64,000 bases of DNA from Brachybacterium muris. GTDB lineage: Bacteria > Actinomycetota > Actinomycetes > Actinomycetales > Dermabacteraceae. The stretch's first letter is position 1; every line of letters starts with the position of its first letter. This document shows positions 53,196 through 64,000 of this stretch, piece after piece. The DNA is taken from contig NZ_JAFBCB010000001.1 of NCBI RefSeq assembly GCF_016907455.1, forward strand, positions 930,001-994,000, read 5' to 3'. The notes under the pieces were generated by a model, which saw nothing but the letters and a program-made list of their open reading frames with translations, did no database searches and was not told where the DNA came from. Made by a program: the position numbers and the translations under genes.

Positions 53196-54512
53196 GTGCC
53201 CACTCGTCGTCAGCTCATGCTCACCGCTGCGACGGGACTGGCCGGGATCGGGGTCCTTCCCGCATGCTCCCGCGGTGGCCAGGAGTCCGACCCCGCCGAC
53301 GGACTGCGCCTGCGGGTGTGGAACGAGCAGGCCGCCGGGCTGTACGAGAAGGCCCTGGTCGCCTTCACCGACGCCACCGGGATCGCCGTCGAGGTCCAGG
53401 CGATGGCGTGGGAGAACTACTGGACCCAGCTGCCGCTGGATGCCGCCGAGGGCTCCTTGCCGGACGTGTTCTGGATGAACACCGCCCATCTGGACCAGTA
53501 CCGCGACGGCGACCACCTGGTGGAGGTGGGTGCGGGCGTCGGTGATCTCGCCGCCCAGTGGGAACCGGTCGCTTCGGACCTCTACCGCCGCCAGGACGGG
53601 CTGTGGGGCGTCCCCCAGCTGTGGGAGCAGTCGGTGCTGGTGGCGAACCGGCAGCTGGTGGACGAGGTGGGCGGTGACCCGTCGGCCCTGCGGGTGGACC
53701 TGTGGGCCGAGAGCGACCCCCTGCGCGACCTGGCCCTGGCCCTCACGGTCGACGGGGAGGGACGCCGCGCGGGCGAGGAGGGCTTCGATCCGGCCGTGCG
53801 CCGGGTGACCGGGTTCAGCGCCCATCCCGACCGCACCGCCGTGCTGGGTCCGTTCATCGCGGGCGCCGGCGGTGCCTGGCAGGACGAGCAGGGCGCCTTC
53901 ACCTTCGCCTCCGAGGCCGGGGTGGCCGCCGTGCGCTACCTCGCCGGCATGGCCGCAGCGCACCTGGCACCGCCCGGGGTCGAGACCACCGGCCAGCCGC
54001 GACTGTGCCGCGACCTGTTCACCAAGGGACAGCTGGGCCTGCTGCAGACCGGTACCTACGACCTGAGAGCCATCACCGAGGGCGTGGGCGAGGCGTTCCC
54101 CTGGTCCCTGCACCCCGTGGTGGCAGGTCCCGAGGGCACCCGCCCCCTGGTGCACGCGATCGCCGCCGTGGGTCGAGCGACCACGAGCGAGGAGCGCACG
54201 AAGGAGATCGCCGAACTGCTCTCCTGGCTGGGCGGGATCGACGCACAGCGTCCCCTGGCCGAGGCGCGGCTGGGCATCCCCGGCCACCGCGACCTGCGCG
54301 GCGCCTGGGACCAGGCCTGGGGGAGCGCCGGGGTGGACACCACCGCGATCGGAGGCGCCCCGGAGAACCCGGCCCGACCCGAGCACGGGCTGCGCAGCGC
54401 CGAGGGCACCGCCGCGGCCCTGCCGATCATCGGCGAGGTCTTCCGTGGGGAGGCCGACGTCAACGAGGCGATGAGCCGCGCCCAGCAGGCCGCCGACAAG
54501 GCCCGGGGCTGA
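53196..54512 (+). CDS. ABC transporter substrate-binding lipoprotein (sugar type)
   Basis: 438 residues. Signal peptide with RR in MPTRRQLMLT and lipobox VLPACS (Cys at about 26), so probably Tat-exported and lipid-anchored. The mature part resembles solute-binding family 1 for oligosaccharides (LRVWNEQAAGLYEKALVAFTD, DVFWMNTAHLDQY). No permease or ATPase genes are adjacent, so it must use partners elsewhere. Probable co-transcription with glgP suggests a maltodextrin or related ligand. GTG start with GGAAGGA upstream. Confidence 0.87.
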   Translation: MPTRRQLMLTAATGLAGIGVLPACSRGGQESDPADGLRLRVWNEQAAGLYEKALVAFTDATGIAVEVQAMAWENYWTQLPLDAAEGSLPDVFWMNTAHLDQYRDGDHLVEVGAGVGDLAAQWEPVASDLYRRQDGLWGVPQLWEQSVLVANRQLVDEVGGDPSALRVDLWAESDPLRDLALALTVDGEGRRAGEEGFDPAVRRVTGFSAHPDRTAVLGPFIAGAGGAWQDEQGAFTFASEAGVAAVRYLAGMAAAHLAPPGVETTGQPRLCRDLFTKGQLGLLQTGTYDLRAITEGVGEAFPWSLHPVVAGPEGTRPLVHAIAAVGRATTSEERTKEIAELLSWLGGIDAQRPLAEARLGIPGHRDLRGAWDQAWGSAGVDTTAIGGAPENPARPEHGLRSAEGTAAALPIIGEVFRGEADVNEAMSRAQQAADKARG

Positions 54513-54534
54513 TCCGGACGGGGACCGCCCGGGG

Positions 54535-55464
54535 TCAGCCTCGCTGCTTGACGCGGATCATGCCCTCCTGGGTGACTGTGGCGACCAGGTCACCGGCCCG
54601 GTCGAACAGCTGCCCCTGCGTGAGGCCGCGGCCACCGGAGGCGGAGGGGGAGCGCTGCACGTACAGCAGCCACTCGTCGGCCCGCACATGGCGGTGCCAC
54701 CAGATCGCATGGTTGATCGTGGCCAGGCGCAGGCCCGGCGTCATCCAGCTCAGGCCCTGCCGGCGCAGGATCGGCTCGAACGGCGTGTAGTCGCTGGCGA
54801 AGGCCAGGACCGCGTCGTGCATCAGGGGCGTGGCGTCGATCGGCGCCAGGGTGCGCATCCACACCATCTGGGTCTCCGTGCCGGCGGCGTCGGGCCCCAG
54901 GTAGATCGGGTCGGTGACGTGGCGGATGTCGATCGGCCGCTGGGTGGACCAGTACGTCGCCACCGGGTGGTCGATCCCGGCCAGCACCTGCGCGGTGGTG
55001 GGGAGGTCCTCCGGGCCCGGGGCCTCGGGGGCGCGCTCCTGGTGCTCGAGCCCCTCCTGCTGCTCCTGGAACGAGGCGGTCATCGCCAGGATCGTGCGGC
55101 CCTCGCCCTCGCCCTCACCCTCGCCGCGTGCGGGCTGGGTGGCCAGCACCCGGCGTACGGAGAACGAACCGCCGTCGCGCAGCGCGTCCACGTGGAAGCG
55201 GATCGGATGGACCGGGTCCCCCGGTACCAGGAAGTACGAGTACATCGAGTGGATGCGTCGGCCCTCCGGCACGGTGCGACCCACCGCCGCCACGGCCTGA
55301 CCCATCACCTGCCCACCGAACACGTGGCCGCCGGGCTGCGGGGAGGAGTCCCCCTCGAAGGAGGCCACCGTGGCGTCCGTCGCCACCGCCGGGTCCAGGG
55401 CCACCTCGCGAAGGTCCAGCAGGGCCACCAGCGCGTCGGCCGGGGAGAGGTCGGGGTCGGTCAC
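54535..55464 (-). CDS. tesB: Acyl-CoA thioesterase II
   Basis: 309 residues, double hot-dog TesB family. HVFGGQVMGQAVAAVGRTV, IHSMYSYFLVPGDP, and in the second half INHAIWWHRHVRADEWLLY with GRGLTQGQLFDRAGDLVA; the catalytic Asp/Gln/Thr set of TesB appears present. Hydrolyses acyl-CoA to free acid and CoA. A Gly-Glu run (GEGEGEGEG) from a hexamer repeat at about 55101-55124 interrupts the first domain. GTG start with AGGAG upstream. Convergent with the lipoprotein gene. Confidence 0.9.
   Translation of the reverse strand: MTDPDLSPADALVALLDLREVALDPAVATDATVASFEGDSSPQPGGHVFGGQVMGQAVAAVGRTVPEGRRIHSMYSYFLVPGDPVHPIRFHVDALRDGGSFSVRRVLATQPARGEGEGEGEGRTILAMTASFQEQQEGLEHQERAPEAPGPEDLPTTAQVLAGIDHPVATYWSTQRPIDIRHVTDPIYLGPDAAGTETQMVWMRTLAPIDATPLMHDAVLAFASDYTPFEPILRRQGLSWMTPGLRLATINHAIWWHRHVRADEWLLYVQRSPSASGGRGLTQGQLFDRAGDLVATVTQEGMIRVKQRG
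55101..55124. repeat. Imperfect hexamer repeat (CCTCGC)
   Basis: Four units, one with a single change, encoding Gly-Glu in tesB; in-frame. Confidence 0.8.
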
Positions 55465-55578
55465 GGGGGCTCCTGAACAGCGAGGCGGAGGGACAGTGGG
55501 GCGTCCGGGGACCTGTTCATGCTACGCGGGCCGGGCTCGGCCGTGACCGGCACACGCGTGTGACCCAGCCGGGGCTGA

Positions 55579-55584
55579 GACAAT
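55579..55584 (+). promoter_or_regulatory. -10 element of thioesterase gene (leaderless)
   Basis: GACAAT, 6 bases before ATG 55591. Confidence 0.45.
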
Positions 55585-55590
55585 CTGAGC

Positions 55591-56070
55591 ATGACGCATC
55601 TCGACATCACCGTCCCCGTGCGGTGGACGGACCTGGACGCCTACGGACACGTGAACAACGCCGCCATGGTGCGGCTGCTGGAGGAGGCGCGCATCGCCGC
55701 GTTCTGGCAGCCCTCCGACGAGGAGATCGCGCTGGGCGCGTCCCCCTCGCCCGCAGGTCTCGGAGCCGCGGGCGTGGGGGCGCAGGTCAGCACCGTGATC
55801 GCCTCCCAGCGCATCGAGTACGCGAGGAGCCTCGGCCATCGCCGCGAGGGCGTCACCGTGCGGCTGTGGATCTCCCGCCTGGGCGGGGCCAGCATGGACG
55901 TGGACTATTTGGTGCTCACCAAGGACGACCCGTCCGGCGAGCAGCCCGTCACCCGGGCCCGCACCGTGGTCGTGCTGATCGACGCGGCCACGGGCACCCC
56001 GGTGCGGCTGGACGACGAGGCCCGCGCCCGCTTGGGGCAGTACACGGGTGAGCCGCTCAGCTTCCGCTGA
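55591..56070 (+). CDS. 4-hydroxybenzoyl-CoA-type thioesterase
   Basis: 159 residues, single hot-dog fold. VRWTDLDAYGHVNNAAMVRLLEEAR carries the catalytic Asp of the YbgC/4HBT group (WTDLDAYGHVNN). Substrate is an acyl-CoA of unknown chain. It lies near ettA, glbO and pepN, as its homologue does in mycobacteria. Confidence 0.88.
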   Translation: MTHLDITVPVRWTDLDAYGHVNNAAMVRLLEEARIAAFWQPSDEEIALGASPSPAGLGAAGVGAQVSTVIASQRIEYARSLGHRREGVTVRLWISRLGGASMDVDYLVLTKDDPSGEQPVTRARTVVVLIDAATGTPVRLDDEARARLGQYTGEPLSFR

Positions 56071-56077
56071 GACCCGC

Positions 56078-56500
56078 TCAGTCCAGGTGGCCCGGCACGG
56101 CCTGCCCGGCCATCGGTGCCTGCCCGCCGTCCACCGTGTTCACCAGCGACTGCGCCGCGCGGTCCAGGTAGTCCCACAGGGTCTGCTCGTGCAGTGGTGA
56201 CAGGCCCAGGGAGTCCACCGCATCGCGCATGTGGCGCAGCCACGCGTCGCGCGCGGCGGGGGAGACGGGGAACGGGGCGTGCCGGATCCGCAGCCGGGGG
56301 TGGCCGCGGGTGGCGCCGTAGTCCTTCGGGCCGCCCCAGTACTGCACCAGGAACATCCGCAGCCGGTCCTTGGCGCCGGTGAGGTCCTGCTCCGGGTACA
56401 TCGGTCGCAGCAGCGGGTCCTCCGCGACGCCGTCGTAGAACCTGTCCACCAGGCGCACGAAGGTGTCCTCGCCGCCCATCTCGTCGTAGAAGTTGGTCAT
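56078..56500 (-). CDS. glbO: Truncated hemoglobin, group II (GlbO)
   Basis: 140 residues. [48 protein letters not shown] and [11 protein letters not shown] (proximal His region) are GlbO hallmarks. Binds heme and oxygen, with suggested peroxidase or oxygen-supply roles at the membrane. ATG 56500 has GAGAGGA upstream; a longer frame upstream overlaps the MscS gene and is rejected. 11 bases from the MscS stop, so probably co-transcribed. Confidence 0.93.
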   Translation of the reverse strand: MTNFYDEMGGEDTFVRLVDRFYDGVAEDPLLRPMYPEQDLTGAKDRLRMFLVQYWGGPKDYGATRGHPRLRIRHAPFPVSPAARDAWLRHMRDAVDSLGLSPLHEQTLWDYLDRAAQSLVNTVDGGQAPMAGQAVPGHLD

Positions 56501-56511
56501 GGTGTCCTCTC

Positions 56512-57441
56512 TCAGCCCTGCTGGGCGGCGTCGATGAAGCGGGGCAGGGCGAAGGTCACGCCGGCCTCGCGGAAGGCCGCGGTGATGCGGCGGCGCAGCT
56601 CCTGCTCCACGCCCCACTGCTCACCGGGGGCCACCTGCACCAGCACGCGGCGCTGCACCCGGGAGCCGTCCACCCCCAGGATGCCGCTGATGGTGGCGTC
56701 GCCCTGGATCACGTCCACCCACTCCGGGTCGGTGGTGAGCTCGGCGGTGACCTTCTCCAGCACCTCGGTCACCAGAGCGTTGTCGGAGGCAGGGTCCAGG
56801 TCCAGCATCACCACGGCGTTGGCGAAGCCGCGGGACATGTTGCCGATGCGGATGATCTCGCCGTTGCGCACCGTCCACAGAACACCATCTATGGAGCGCA
56901 CCTGGGTGACCCGCAGGTTGATCTCCTCCACGGTGCCGGTGGCGTACTCGAGGTCCACCACGTCACCGACGGCGATGATGTCCTCGAACAGCATCACCAC
57001 GCCCGCGACCACGTCCTTGATGATGGTCTGCGCGCCGATGCCGGCGGCCAGGCCCAGCACACCGAGGGAGGCGATCACCGGGGCCACGTTCACCCCGACC
57101 TCCGAGAGCACCATCACCAGCGCCACCGCCCAGATCACCATCGAGGCGACGTTCCTAGCCACATTGGAGAGGGTCTCGGCGCGCTGCGCCCGACGGGCCT
57201 GAGCGGCGTTCATTGCACGACGGTCCCGCTTGACCACCACCCCCGCCACATTGGTGAGCTTCGAGGAGCTCTCGATCATGGTGCGGAAGAAGCGGCGCAG
57301 CAGCCAACTGGCCACGGCACTGATCAGGGCGGCGGCAAGCAGGATCACCACGATGCGCAGACCGCTGGTGATCGTCCATTGCCACATGCGATCGGTGAGG
57401 TCCAGTGCCTCGTCGGCGGGAGGTGACGCGAACAGATCCAT
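56512..57441 (-). CDS. MscS-family mechanosensitive channel
   Basis: 309 residues. Spans at about 28-48, 96-116 and the pore helix [31 protein letters not shown] (about 124-154), with the Gly/Ala packing of MscS TM3, then a beta domain ([29 protein letters not shown]). It opens under membrane tension to release solutes on osmotic downshift. A -10-like TATCGT lies 7 bases before the ATG. Confidence 0.9.
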   Translation of the reverse strand: MDLFASPPADEALDLTDRMWQWTITSGLRIVVILLAAALISAVASWLLRRFFRTMIESSSKLTNVAGVVVKRDRRAMNAAQARRAQRAETLSNVARNVASMVIWAVALVMVLSEVGVNVAPVIASLGVLGLAAGIGAQTIIKDVVAGVVMLFEDIIAVGDVVDLEYATGTVEEINLRVTQVRSIDGVLWTVRNGEIIRIGNMSRGFANAVVMLDLDPASDNALVTEVLEKVTAELTTDPEWVDVIQGDATISGILGVDGSRVQRRVLVQVAPGEQWGVEQELRRRITAAFREAGVTFALPRFIDAAQQG

Positions 57442-57448
57442 GGCCCCG

Positions 57449-57454
57449 ACGATA
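57449..57454 (-). promoter_or_regulatory. -10 element of MscS gene
   Basis: TATCGT on the minus strand, 7 bases before ATG 57441. Confidence 0.35.
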
Positions 57455-57500
57455 ACGCCGGGGCCTGAACGGATCGGTCACCGGTCCGGCCCTTGTCGGG

Positions 57501-60071
<2,571 letters not shown>

Positions 60072-60165
60072 GGCCTCCATCCTGCCACCGAGTGCGGACA
60101 CATCTGTTCGGAATCGATGAGAGCGGGGCGGCAGCCTGAGGCGCGGACCTGCTCAGCCGCCGTTC

Positions 60166-61686
60166 TCACGCTGCGGTGGTGAGGGTGGCGTTCAGGAGGG
60201 TGTCGACGCAGTCGGCGAGGCGGAAGCCGTAGCCGCCGGTGGTGCCGGTGATGCGGTCGGGGTGCCCGGTGGGTTCGGGCATGTCAGGGGTGGTGGGGGT
60301 GTGGGTGATGTGTTCGGGCATGGCGGGCCAGCGGGCGGTGACGGGCCGGCCGTGCTGGTCGATCACGGTGTAGCGGGGCAGGTGTGGGGCCGCAGGGTGA
60401 TCCGGTGCGGGGACTGGGGCGAGGTGGTGGCCGCCTTCGTGGACGATCACGTGATGGCGACGGCACAGCAGGGCCAGGCCGTCGATGTCGGTGGTGCCAC
60501 CGTCTGCCCACGGGGTGACGTGGTGGGCATCCAGGTGACGGGACTGGTGGCAGCCAGGGAAGGCGCAGGTGCGATCCCGCAGCCTGAGGGCCCGACGCTG
60601 CGCAGGGGATGCCAGGCGACGCGACCGGCCCAGGTGCAGCACCTCACCGGTGCTGCTGGCGATCTGCAGGGCGATCTTCCCCGTGCAGGCCAGGCGCTCA
60701 GCGGTCGCGGGTTCGAGCGGGGTGTCGTGACCGACGACGTGGCAGAGGGGTGGGGACGTGGCCGGGTGCAGCGGCGTTCCCGCGGGAACGTTCCGGGTGA
60801 GGGCATCGGCGCTGACCTGGACGATCACCAGGTGCCGGTCCTCGCCGGAACGGTCGGTGGGAGCCTGCTCGAGGTAGCCGCGAGCCACGTGCACAAGCGC
60901 GTCGGCCTTCCGCTGCTCCAGGGTGGGGGCCACGGTCGCCTCCGCGGCACGGGCGGCGGGATCCGGAATTTCTGCGTCCCCAGCGGCTGGGTGTTCAGTG
61001 CTGACGGGGTTGTCGCTGCCTGGTGCGTCGTGGCCGTCGCGGGCCAGGGCGAGGTCCAGGGCGGTGAGGAGTTCGGCCCCCATCTCGGGTGGGAGGATCG
61101 CGCGGATCTCGATCATGCCGTCCTCACGGGTCACCCAGCGGGCCTGCCGGATCGCGTCCTGGCCCAGCCGGGCCCCATCTATCGCCCGGAAGCTGGAGAG
61201 GGTGCGGGCCAATTGGGAGGCGGTCATCGCACACGCGAGATCCACCAGGGTGGCTTCGTCGACGCGGTCGGCGACCCGGGTCATCTCCCGCACCTTCGAA
61301 TAGGAGAGGCGGCCCTCACTGAACGCCGCGACCGTCAGCGGCATCCCGGGCAGGGCGCGGGCAACGCGGACGTGCTCACGGGCGGTGCCGGGGGACATGG
61401 AGCAGGCCCAGGACAGCCAGTGCGCGGTGGACTTCAGGCCGACGTACCAGCCGGTGCCGCCGCGCTGGTCGAACTCGACGAGCATCAGCAGGAACTGGCA
61501 GGTGGCCTCCGCGATCAACGCGGCCTGCTGCTGGATCCGATCCCCCAGCGCTTCTGCGTCGGCCCGCGCGAGGCGCGGAGGACCAGCAGGCAGGTCGCTG
61601 CTGCCGGTACTCGCGGCGCGGTCTGGGCTGTCGGTGCCGGTGCTGGTGCCCGCATAGGTGTCGGGCGGGTCGGTGGTGAGAGTCAT
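60166..61686 (-). CDS. DUF222 / HNH endonuclease family protein (second copy)
   Basis: 506 residues. DUF222 (about 45-330: RIQQQAALIAEATCQFLLMLVEFD, STAHWLSWACSMSPGTAREHVRVAR) followed by an HNH domain with CAFPGC, LDAHHVTPWADGG and LLCRRHHVIVHE, all nuclease residues present. It is the well-conserved 13E12-type, clearly different from the copy at 10557. The gene has GGGGGA upstream of ATG. The 253 bases between it and the next gene hold no other recognisable feature. Confidence 0.88.
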   Translation of the reverse strand: MTLTTDPPDTYAGTSTGTDSPDRAASTGSSDLPAGPPRLARADAEALGDRIQQQAALIAEATCQFLLMLVEFDQRGGTGWYVGLKSTAHWLSWACSMSPGTAREHVRVARALPGMPLTVAAFSEGRLSYSKVREMTRVADRVDEATLVDLACAMTASQLARTLSSFRAIDGARLGQDAIRQARWVTREDGMIEIRAILPPEMGAELLTALDLALARDGHDAPGSDNPVSTEHPAAGDAEIPDPAARAAEATVAPTLEQRKADALVHVARGYLEQAPTDRSGEDRHLVIVQVSADALTRNVPAGTPLHPATSPPLCHVVGHDTPLEPATAERLACTGKIALQIASSTGEVLHLGRSRRLASPAQRRALRLRDRTCAFPGCHQSRHLDAHHVTPWADGGTTDIDGLALLCRRHHVIVHEGGHHLAPVPAPDHPAAPHLPRYTVIDQHGRPVTARWPAMPEHITHTPTTPDMPEPTGHPDRITGTTGGYGFRLADCVDTLLNATLTTAA

Positions 61687-61926
61687 CGTCGTCCCCCGTC
61701 AAACGCCCAGCCCCCTGTACGGGCCAGGTCACGAGGAACCAGTCCACCAACCACCCCCGACAAACGAACCATTCCCGGCACGGGTGTGGACGACCCGCCT
61801 ATGGGGAGGAACTCGGCGGATCGACACGGGGTCGACGACAGGGGCGGGTCGGGCGAGGAGGGCAGGTTCTCGTCGGCGATGGCTCGAGGGCAGAAGAATT
61901 CAGGTGAGAACGCGGGGCCTCGCGGC

Positions 61927-61932
61927 TAGGGT
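61927..61932 (+). promoter_or_regulatory. -10 element of methyltransferase gene
   Basis: TAGGGT, 7 bases before ATG 61940. Confidence 0.35.
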
Positions 61933-61939
61933 CGCGACC

Positions 61940-62686
61940 ATGCCTGCCAACGAGTTCGACCACCCCTTCGTCGCCACCACCTACGACACGGTCGAAGGGT
62001 CCCGCGAGGATCTGGACCTGTACGCCTCCATCGCCGACGAGATGGGGGCGCGGTCGGTCCTGGACGTCGGTTGCGGCACCGGCGCGCTGGCGGTGAGGCT
62101 CGCTGCCCAGGGGCGCGCCGTGACCGGGGTCGACCCCGCCGGCGAGATGCTCGAGGTCGCTCGCGGCAAGCCGCACGCCGAGAAGGTGCGCTGGATCCAC
62201 GGGACAGCGGTGGACGCGGTGCCGGTGGCGGAGGCCCCGGAGGCCCGGGGGCTTCCCGCCGAGCTGGCGGTGATGACCGGTAACGTGGCCCAGGTGTTCA
62301 CGCGCGATGAGGACTGGCTGGCGACCCTGCGGGCCGTCCACGCGTGCCTGGTGCCCGGCGGTCACCTCGTGTTCGAGACCCGCATCCCCGAGCGGCGCTC
62401 CTGGGAGGACTGGGCGCAGCAGCGCGAGTCGAGGTGGCACGCGCCGGGCGTGGGCGAGGTGCGGGAAGTGTTCGAGGTGAGCGAAGTGGATCTGCCGCTG
62501 GTCAGCTTCCGCTCGGACAGTCATCTGCCCGATGGGACGGTGGTCCCCTCGACCTCGACGCTGATCTTCCGCTCCCGGGAGGAGATCGCCAGGACCCTCG
62601 CCGAGGCCGGGTTCGAGTTCCTGGGGACCCGTGATGCGCCCGATCGTCCGGGCTGGGAATGGGTCGTGATCGCGCGACGGTCCTGA
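61940..62686 (+). CDS. Class I SAM-dependent methyltransferase
   Basis: 248 residues. Motif I VLDVGCGTGALAVRLA (about 39-54), then VTGVDPAGEMLEVAR and a later CLVPGGHLVFETR. Methyl acceptor unknown. The chosen ATG begins MPANEFDHPFVATTYD; a longer upstream frame has no support. Convergent with the DUF402 gene. Confidence 0.85.
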   Translation: MPANEFDHPFVATTYDTVEGSREDLDLYASIADEMGARSVLDVGCGTGALAVRLAAQGRAVTGVDPAGEMLEVARGKPHAEKVRWIHGTAVDAVPVAEAPEARGLPAELAVMTGNVAQVFTRDEDWLATLRAVHACLVPGGHLVFETRIPERRSWEDWAQQRESRWHAPGVGEVREVFEVSEVDLPLVSFRSDSHLPDGTVVPSTSTLIFRSREEIARTLAEAGFEFLGTRDAPDRPGWEWVVIARRS

Positions 62687-62703
62687 TCAGGGGGCGGGCC
62701 GAC

Positions 62704-63357
62704 TCACCGCCGGGTCAGGTCCAGGTCCCAGGAGTAGTGCTCCGGCAACTGGGGGATCGCCCACTTGGGGTCCGGGAAGAAGTACTCGTACCCGGCGGAG
62801 AACGGGTAGGTCCAACGGGCGATGTGCTCCTCGGCGCGGCGCCCCGCTTCCCGGATCCCGTCGATCTCCTCGGCACTGAAGTAACCGGTGCGCTCGGCGC
62901 CCTCCAGCTCGTCCTCGTCCTTGTAGTGCCAGTCGCGCCGCGGCAGTACCACGAGGTCCAGCACCAGGTCGCGGGTGCGCAGGCCCTCCTCGGTGCGCTC
63001 GTAGGGCGTCTCGAGGTTGATGTAGTAGCAGCCCAGGGAGCCGTCGTCCTTGTAGAACAGCCACACCGAGTACGGCAGGTCCGGCAGGCCGATCATCAGG
63101 ATGCCGTTGCCGGTCCACAGCTGCTTGGACTGCACCCGGGGGGCGGTGAACATGCCCTCGTCACCCGCACGGCGCAGGGCGGCCCCGGATTCCAGCACGG
63201 GCAGCAGCACCTCGGTGCCGGGGGCGATCCACACCACCACACCGCGGTCGTCGTCCAGCACCACGGTGCCGGGCCGTACGGTCTGCGTAGGGTGCTGAGG
63301 GGTGTAGTAGGTCCAGGTCACCTGGTCGCCGGGCGACCAGCGGGGAGTGCTCGACAT
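62704..63357 (-). CDS. DUF402 protein (nucleoside phosphatase-like)
   Basis: 217 residues. LFYKDDGSLGCYYINLETPYER, DLVLDLVVLPRRDWHYKDEDEL are the DUF402 core, with acidic residues that bind metal in FomD-like and nucleoside di/triphosphatase members. Precise reaction unknown. ATG 63357. Confidence 0.83.
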   Translation of the reverse strand: MSSTPRWSPGDQVTWTYYTPQHPTQTVRPGTVVLDDDRGVVVWIAPGTEVLLPVLESGAALRRAGDEGMFTAPRVQSKQLWTGNGILMIGLPDLPYSVWLFYKDDGSLGCYYINLETPYERTEEGLRTRDLVLDLVVLPRRDWHYKDEDELEGAERTGYFSAEEIDGIREAGRRAEEHIARWTYPFSAGYEYFFPDPKWAIPQLPEHYSWDLDLTRR

Positions 63358-63497
63358 GGTGTGTCCCGACCGGATCGGCCCTCACGGACGCCCCGTTCCG
63401 ACCGGTCACCGGGCCGGAGCTGCACTGCCCGCGAGGGGGAAGGTGTATGGGCCGACCATACCCCGCCACCATGGGGGCGTCTCCCCGCCGCGCCGGG

Positions 63498-64000
63498 TCA
63501 GCGCGGTCGCAGCTGGGTCACCAGCGGGCACTCCATGGGGTCCGCATGGGCCAGACCCACCTGGTTCAGGTACCGCACGATGATCGAGTACGAGCTGATC
63601 AGGTTGGTCTCGGTGTAGGTAATGCCGCGCTCGGCGCAGAACTCCTTGACGATGGGCCGCACCTTGCGCAGGTGCCCGCTGGGCATGCGCGGGAACAGGT
63701 GGTGCTCGATCTGCAGGTCCAGCCCACCCATCGCCCAGTTCATCGCCCGGCCGCCGGTGATGTTGCGGCTGGTGAGCACCTGACGGCGCAGGAAGTCCAC
63801 CTCGAGGTCCTTGGGGATCAGCGGCATGCCCTTGTGGTTGGGGGCGAAGGAGCCGCCCATGTAAATCCCGAACACCGCGAACTGCACGGCAAGGAAGGCC
63901 AGCCCCATGCCGAGGCCGAGGACCGAGAACACCAGCACCGGGAAGCCGATCAGGCGGACCGCCAGCAGCGCGCCCTCGAGGCGGCGGTGCTTGAGCTTCT
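63498..64000 (-). CDS. Fatty acid desaturase, C-terminal part
   Basis: Partial: reading frame is open to the window edge (visible 166 residues start KLKHRRLEGALLAVRLIG). Contains two hydrophobic spans and the third histidine box LQIEHHLFPRMP, with SRNITGGRAMNWAMGG before it, typical of membrane acyl-CoA or acyl-lipid desaturases. The first two His boxes lie beyond the window. Confidence 0.87.
   Translation of the reverse strand, partial: KLKHRRLEGALLAVRLIGFPVLVFSVLGLGMGLAFLAVQFAVFGIYMGGSFAPNHKGMPLIPKDLEVDFLRRQVLTSRNITGGRAMNWAMGGLDLQIEHHLFPRMPSGHLRKVRPIVKEFCAERGITYTETNLISSYSIIVRYLNQVGLAHADPMECPLVTQLRPR

Overview
The window is high-GC (roughly 70%) actinobacterial chromosome. WhiB7 with an AT-hook, truncated hemoglobin GlbO, DUF3107, DUF3117, DUF5679, actinobacterial DapD, AdnA/AdnB-like helicase-nucleases, UvrD2 and two DUF222/HNH proteins all point to Actinomycetota. 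The pyruvate formate-lyase genes and overall gene set suggest a facultatively anaerobic Micrococcales member, possibly a Brachybacterium relative; the genus is inference. No rRNA, tRNA, CRISPR or prophage was seen.

Layout. 1-1.76 kb: left-truncated IS21-type insertion sequence (istA, start of istB). 1.86-4.6 kb: lower-GC two-gene ABC exporter of the lactococcin-972 type. 4.7-8.2 kb: pyruvate formate-lyase operon whose glycyl-radical domain is a separate 83-aa protein, followed by the activase. 8.2-25.6 kb: diaminopimelate genes (dapD, dapE) with a LOG-family gene, DUF3117, O-methyltransferase, tatB, mrp, DUF1003, MgtE-N/CBS, aminopeptidase P, a PHP phosphoesterase and marC; gene order resembles the mycobacterial dapD-dapE to mrp region with some genes missing. 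25.7-46.7 kb: DEAD-box helicase, metallophosphoesterase, DUF3107, TetR, adnA-adnB, phosphotransferase, nudC, uvrD2, whiB7 with an attenuator-like leader, DUF5679, a DUF45-type peptidase, Nudix, DUF2342, Lon-like PDZ protease and HAD hydrolase. 46.8-60.1 kb: ettA, a large protein that looks like a fused sigma factor and anti-sigma factor, glgP, a sugar-binding lipoprotein, two thioesterases, glbO, an MscS channel and pepN. 60.2-64 kb: second DUF222/HNH gene, methyltransferase, DUF402 and a truncated fatty-acid desaturase.

How it works together. Housekeeping units cover cell-wall diaminopimelate synthesis, DNA break processing and repair, protein and peptide turnover, translation quality control (EttA) with intrinsic antibiotic response (WhiB7), glycogen breakdown, and anaerobic pyruvate cleavage. 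Genes on one strand are often chained by 4-base ATGA/GTGA overlaps, implying translational coupling. At least twelve transcription-unit heads have a -10-like hexamer exactly 6 bases before the start codon (two more at 7), the arrangement expected of leaderless mRNAs; this was used to choose several starts.

Most noteworthy: the split glycyl-radical enzyme, the apparent sigma/anti-sigma fusion, the complete whiB7 leader, and the exporter cassette without a bacteriocin gene next to an insertion sequence.
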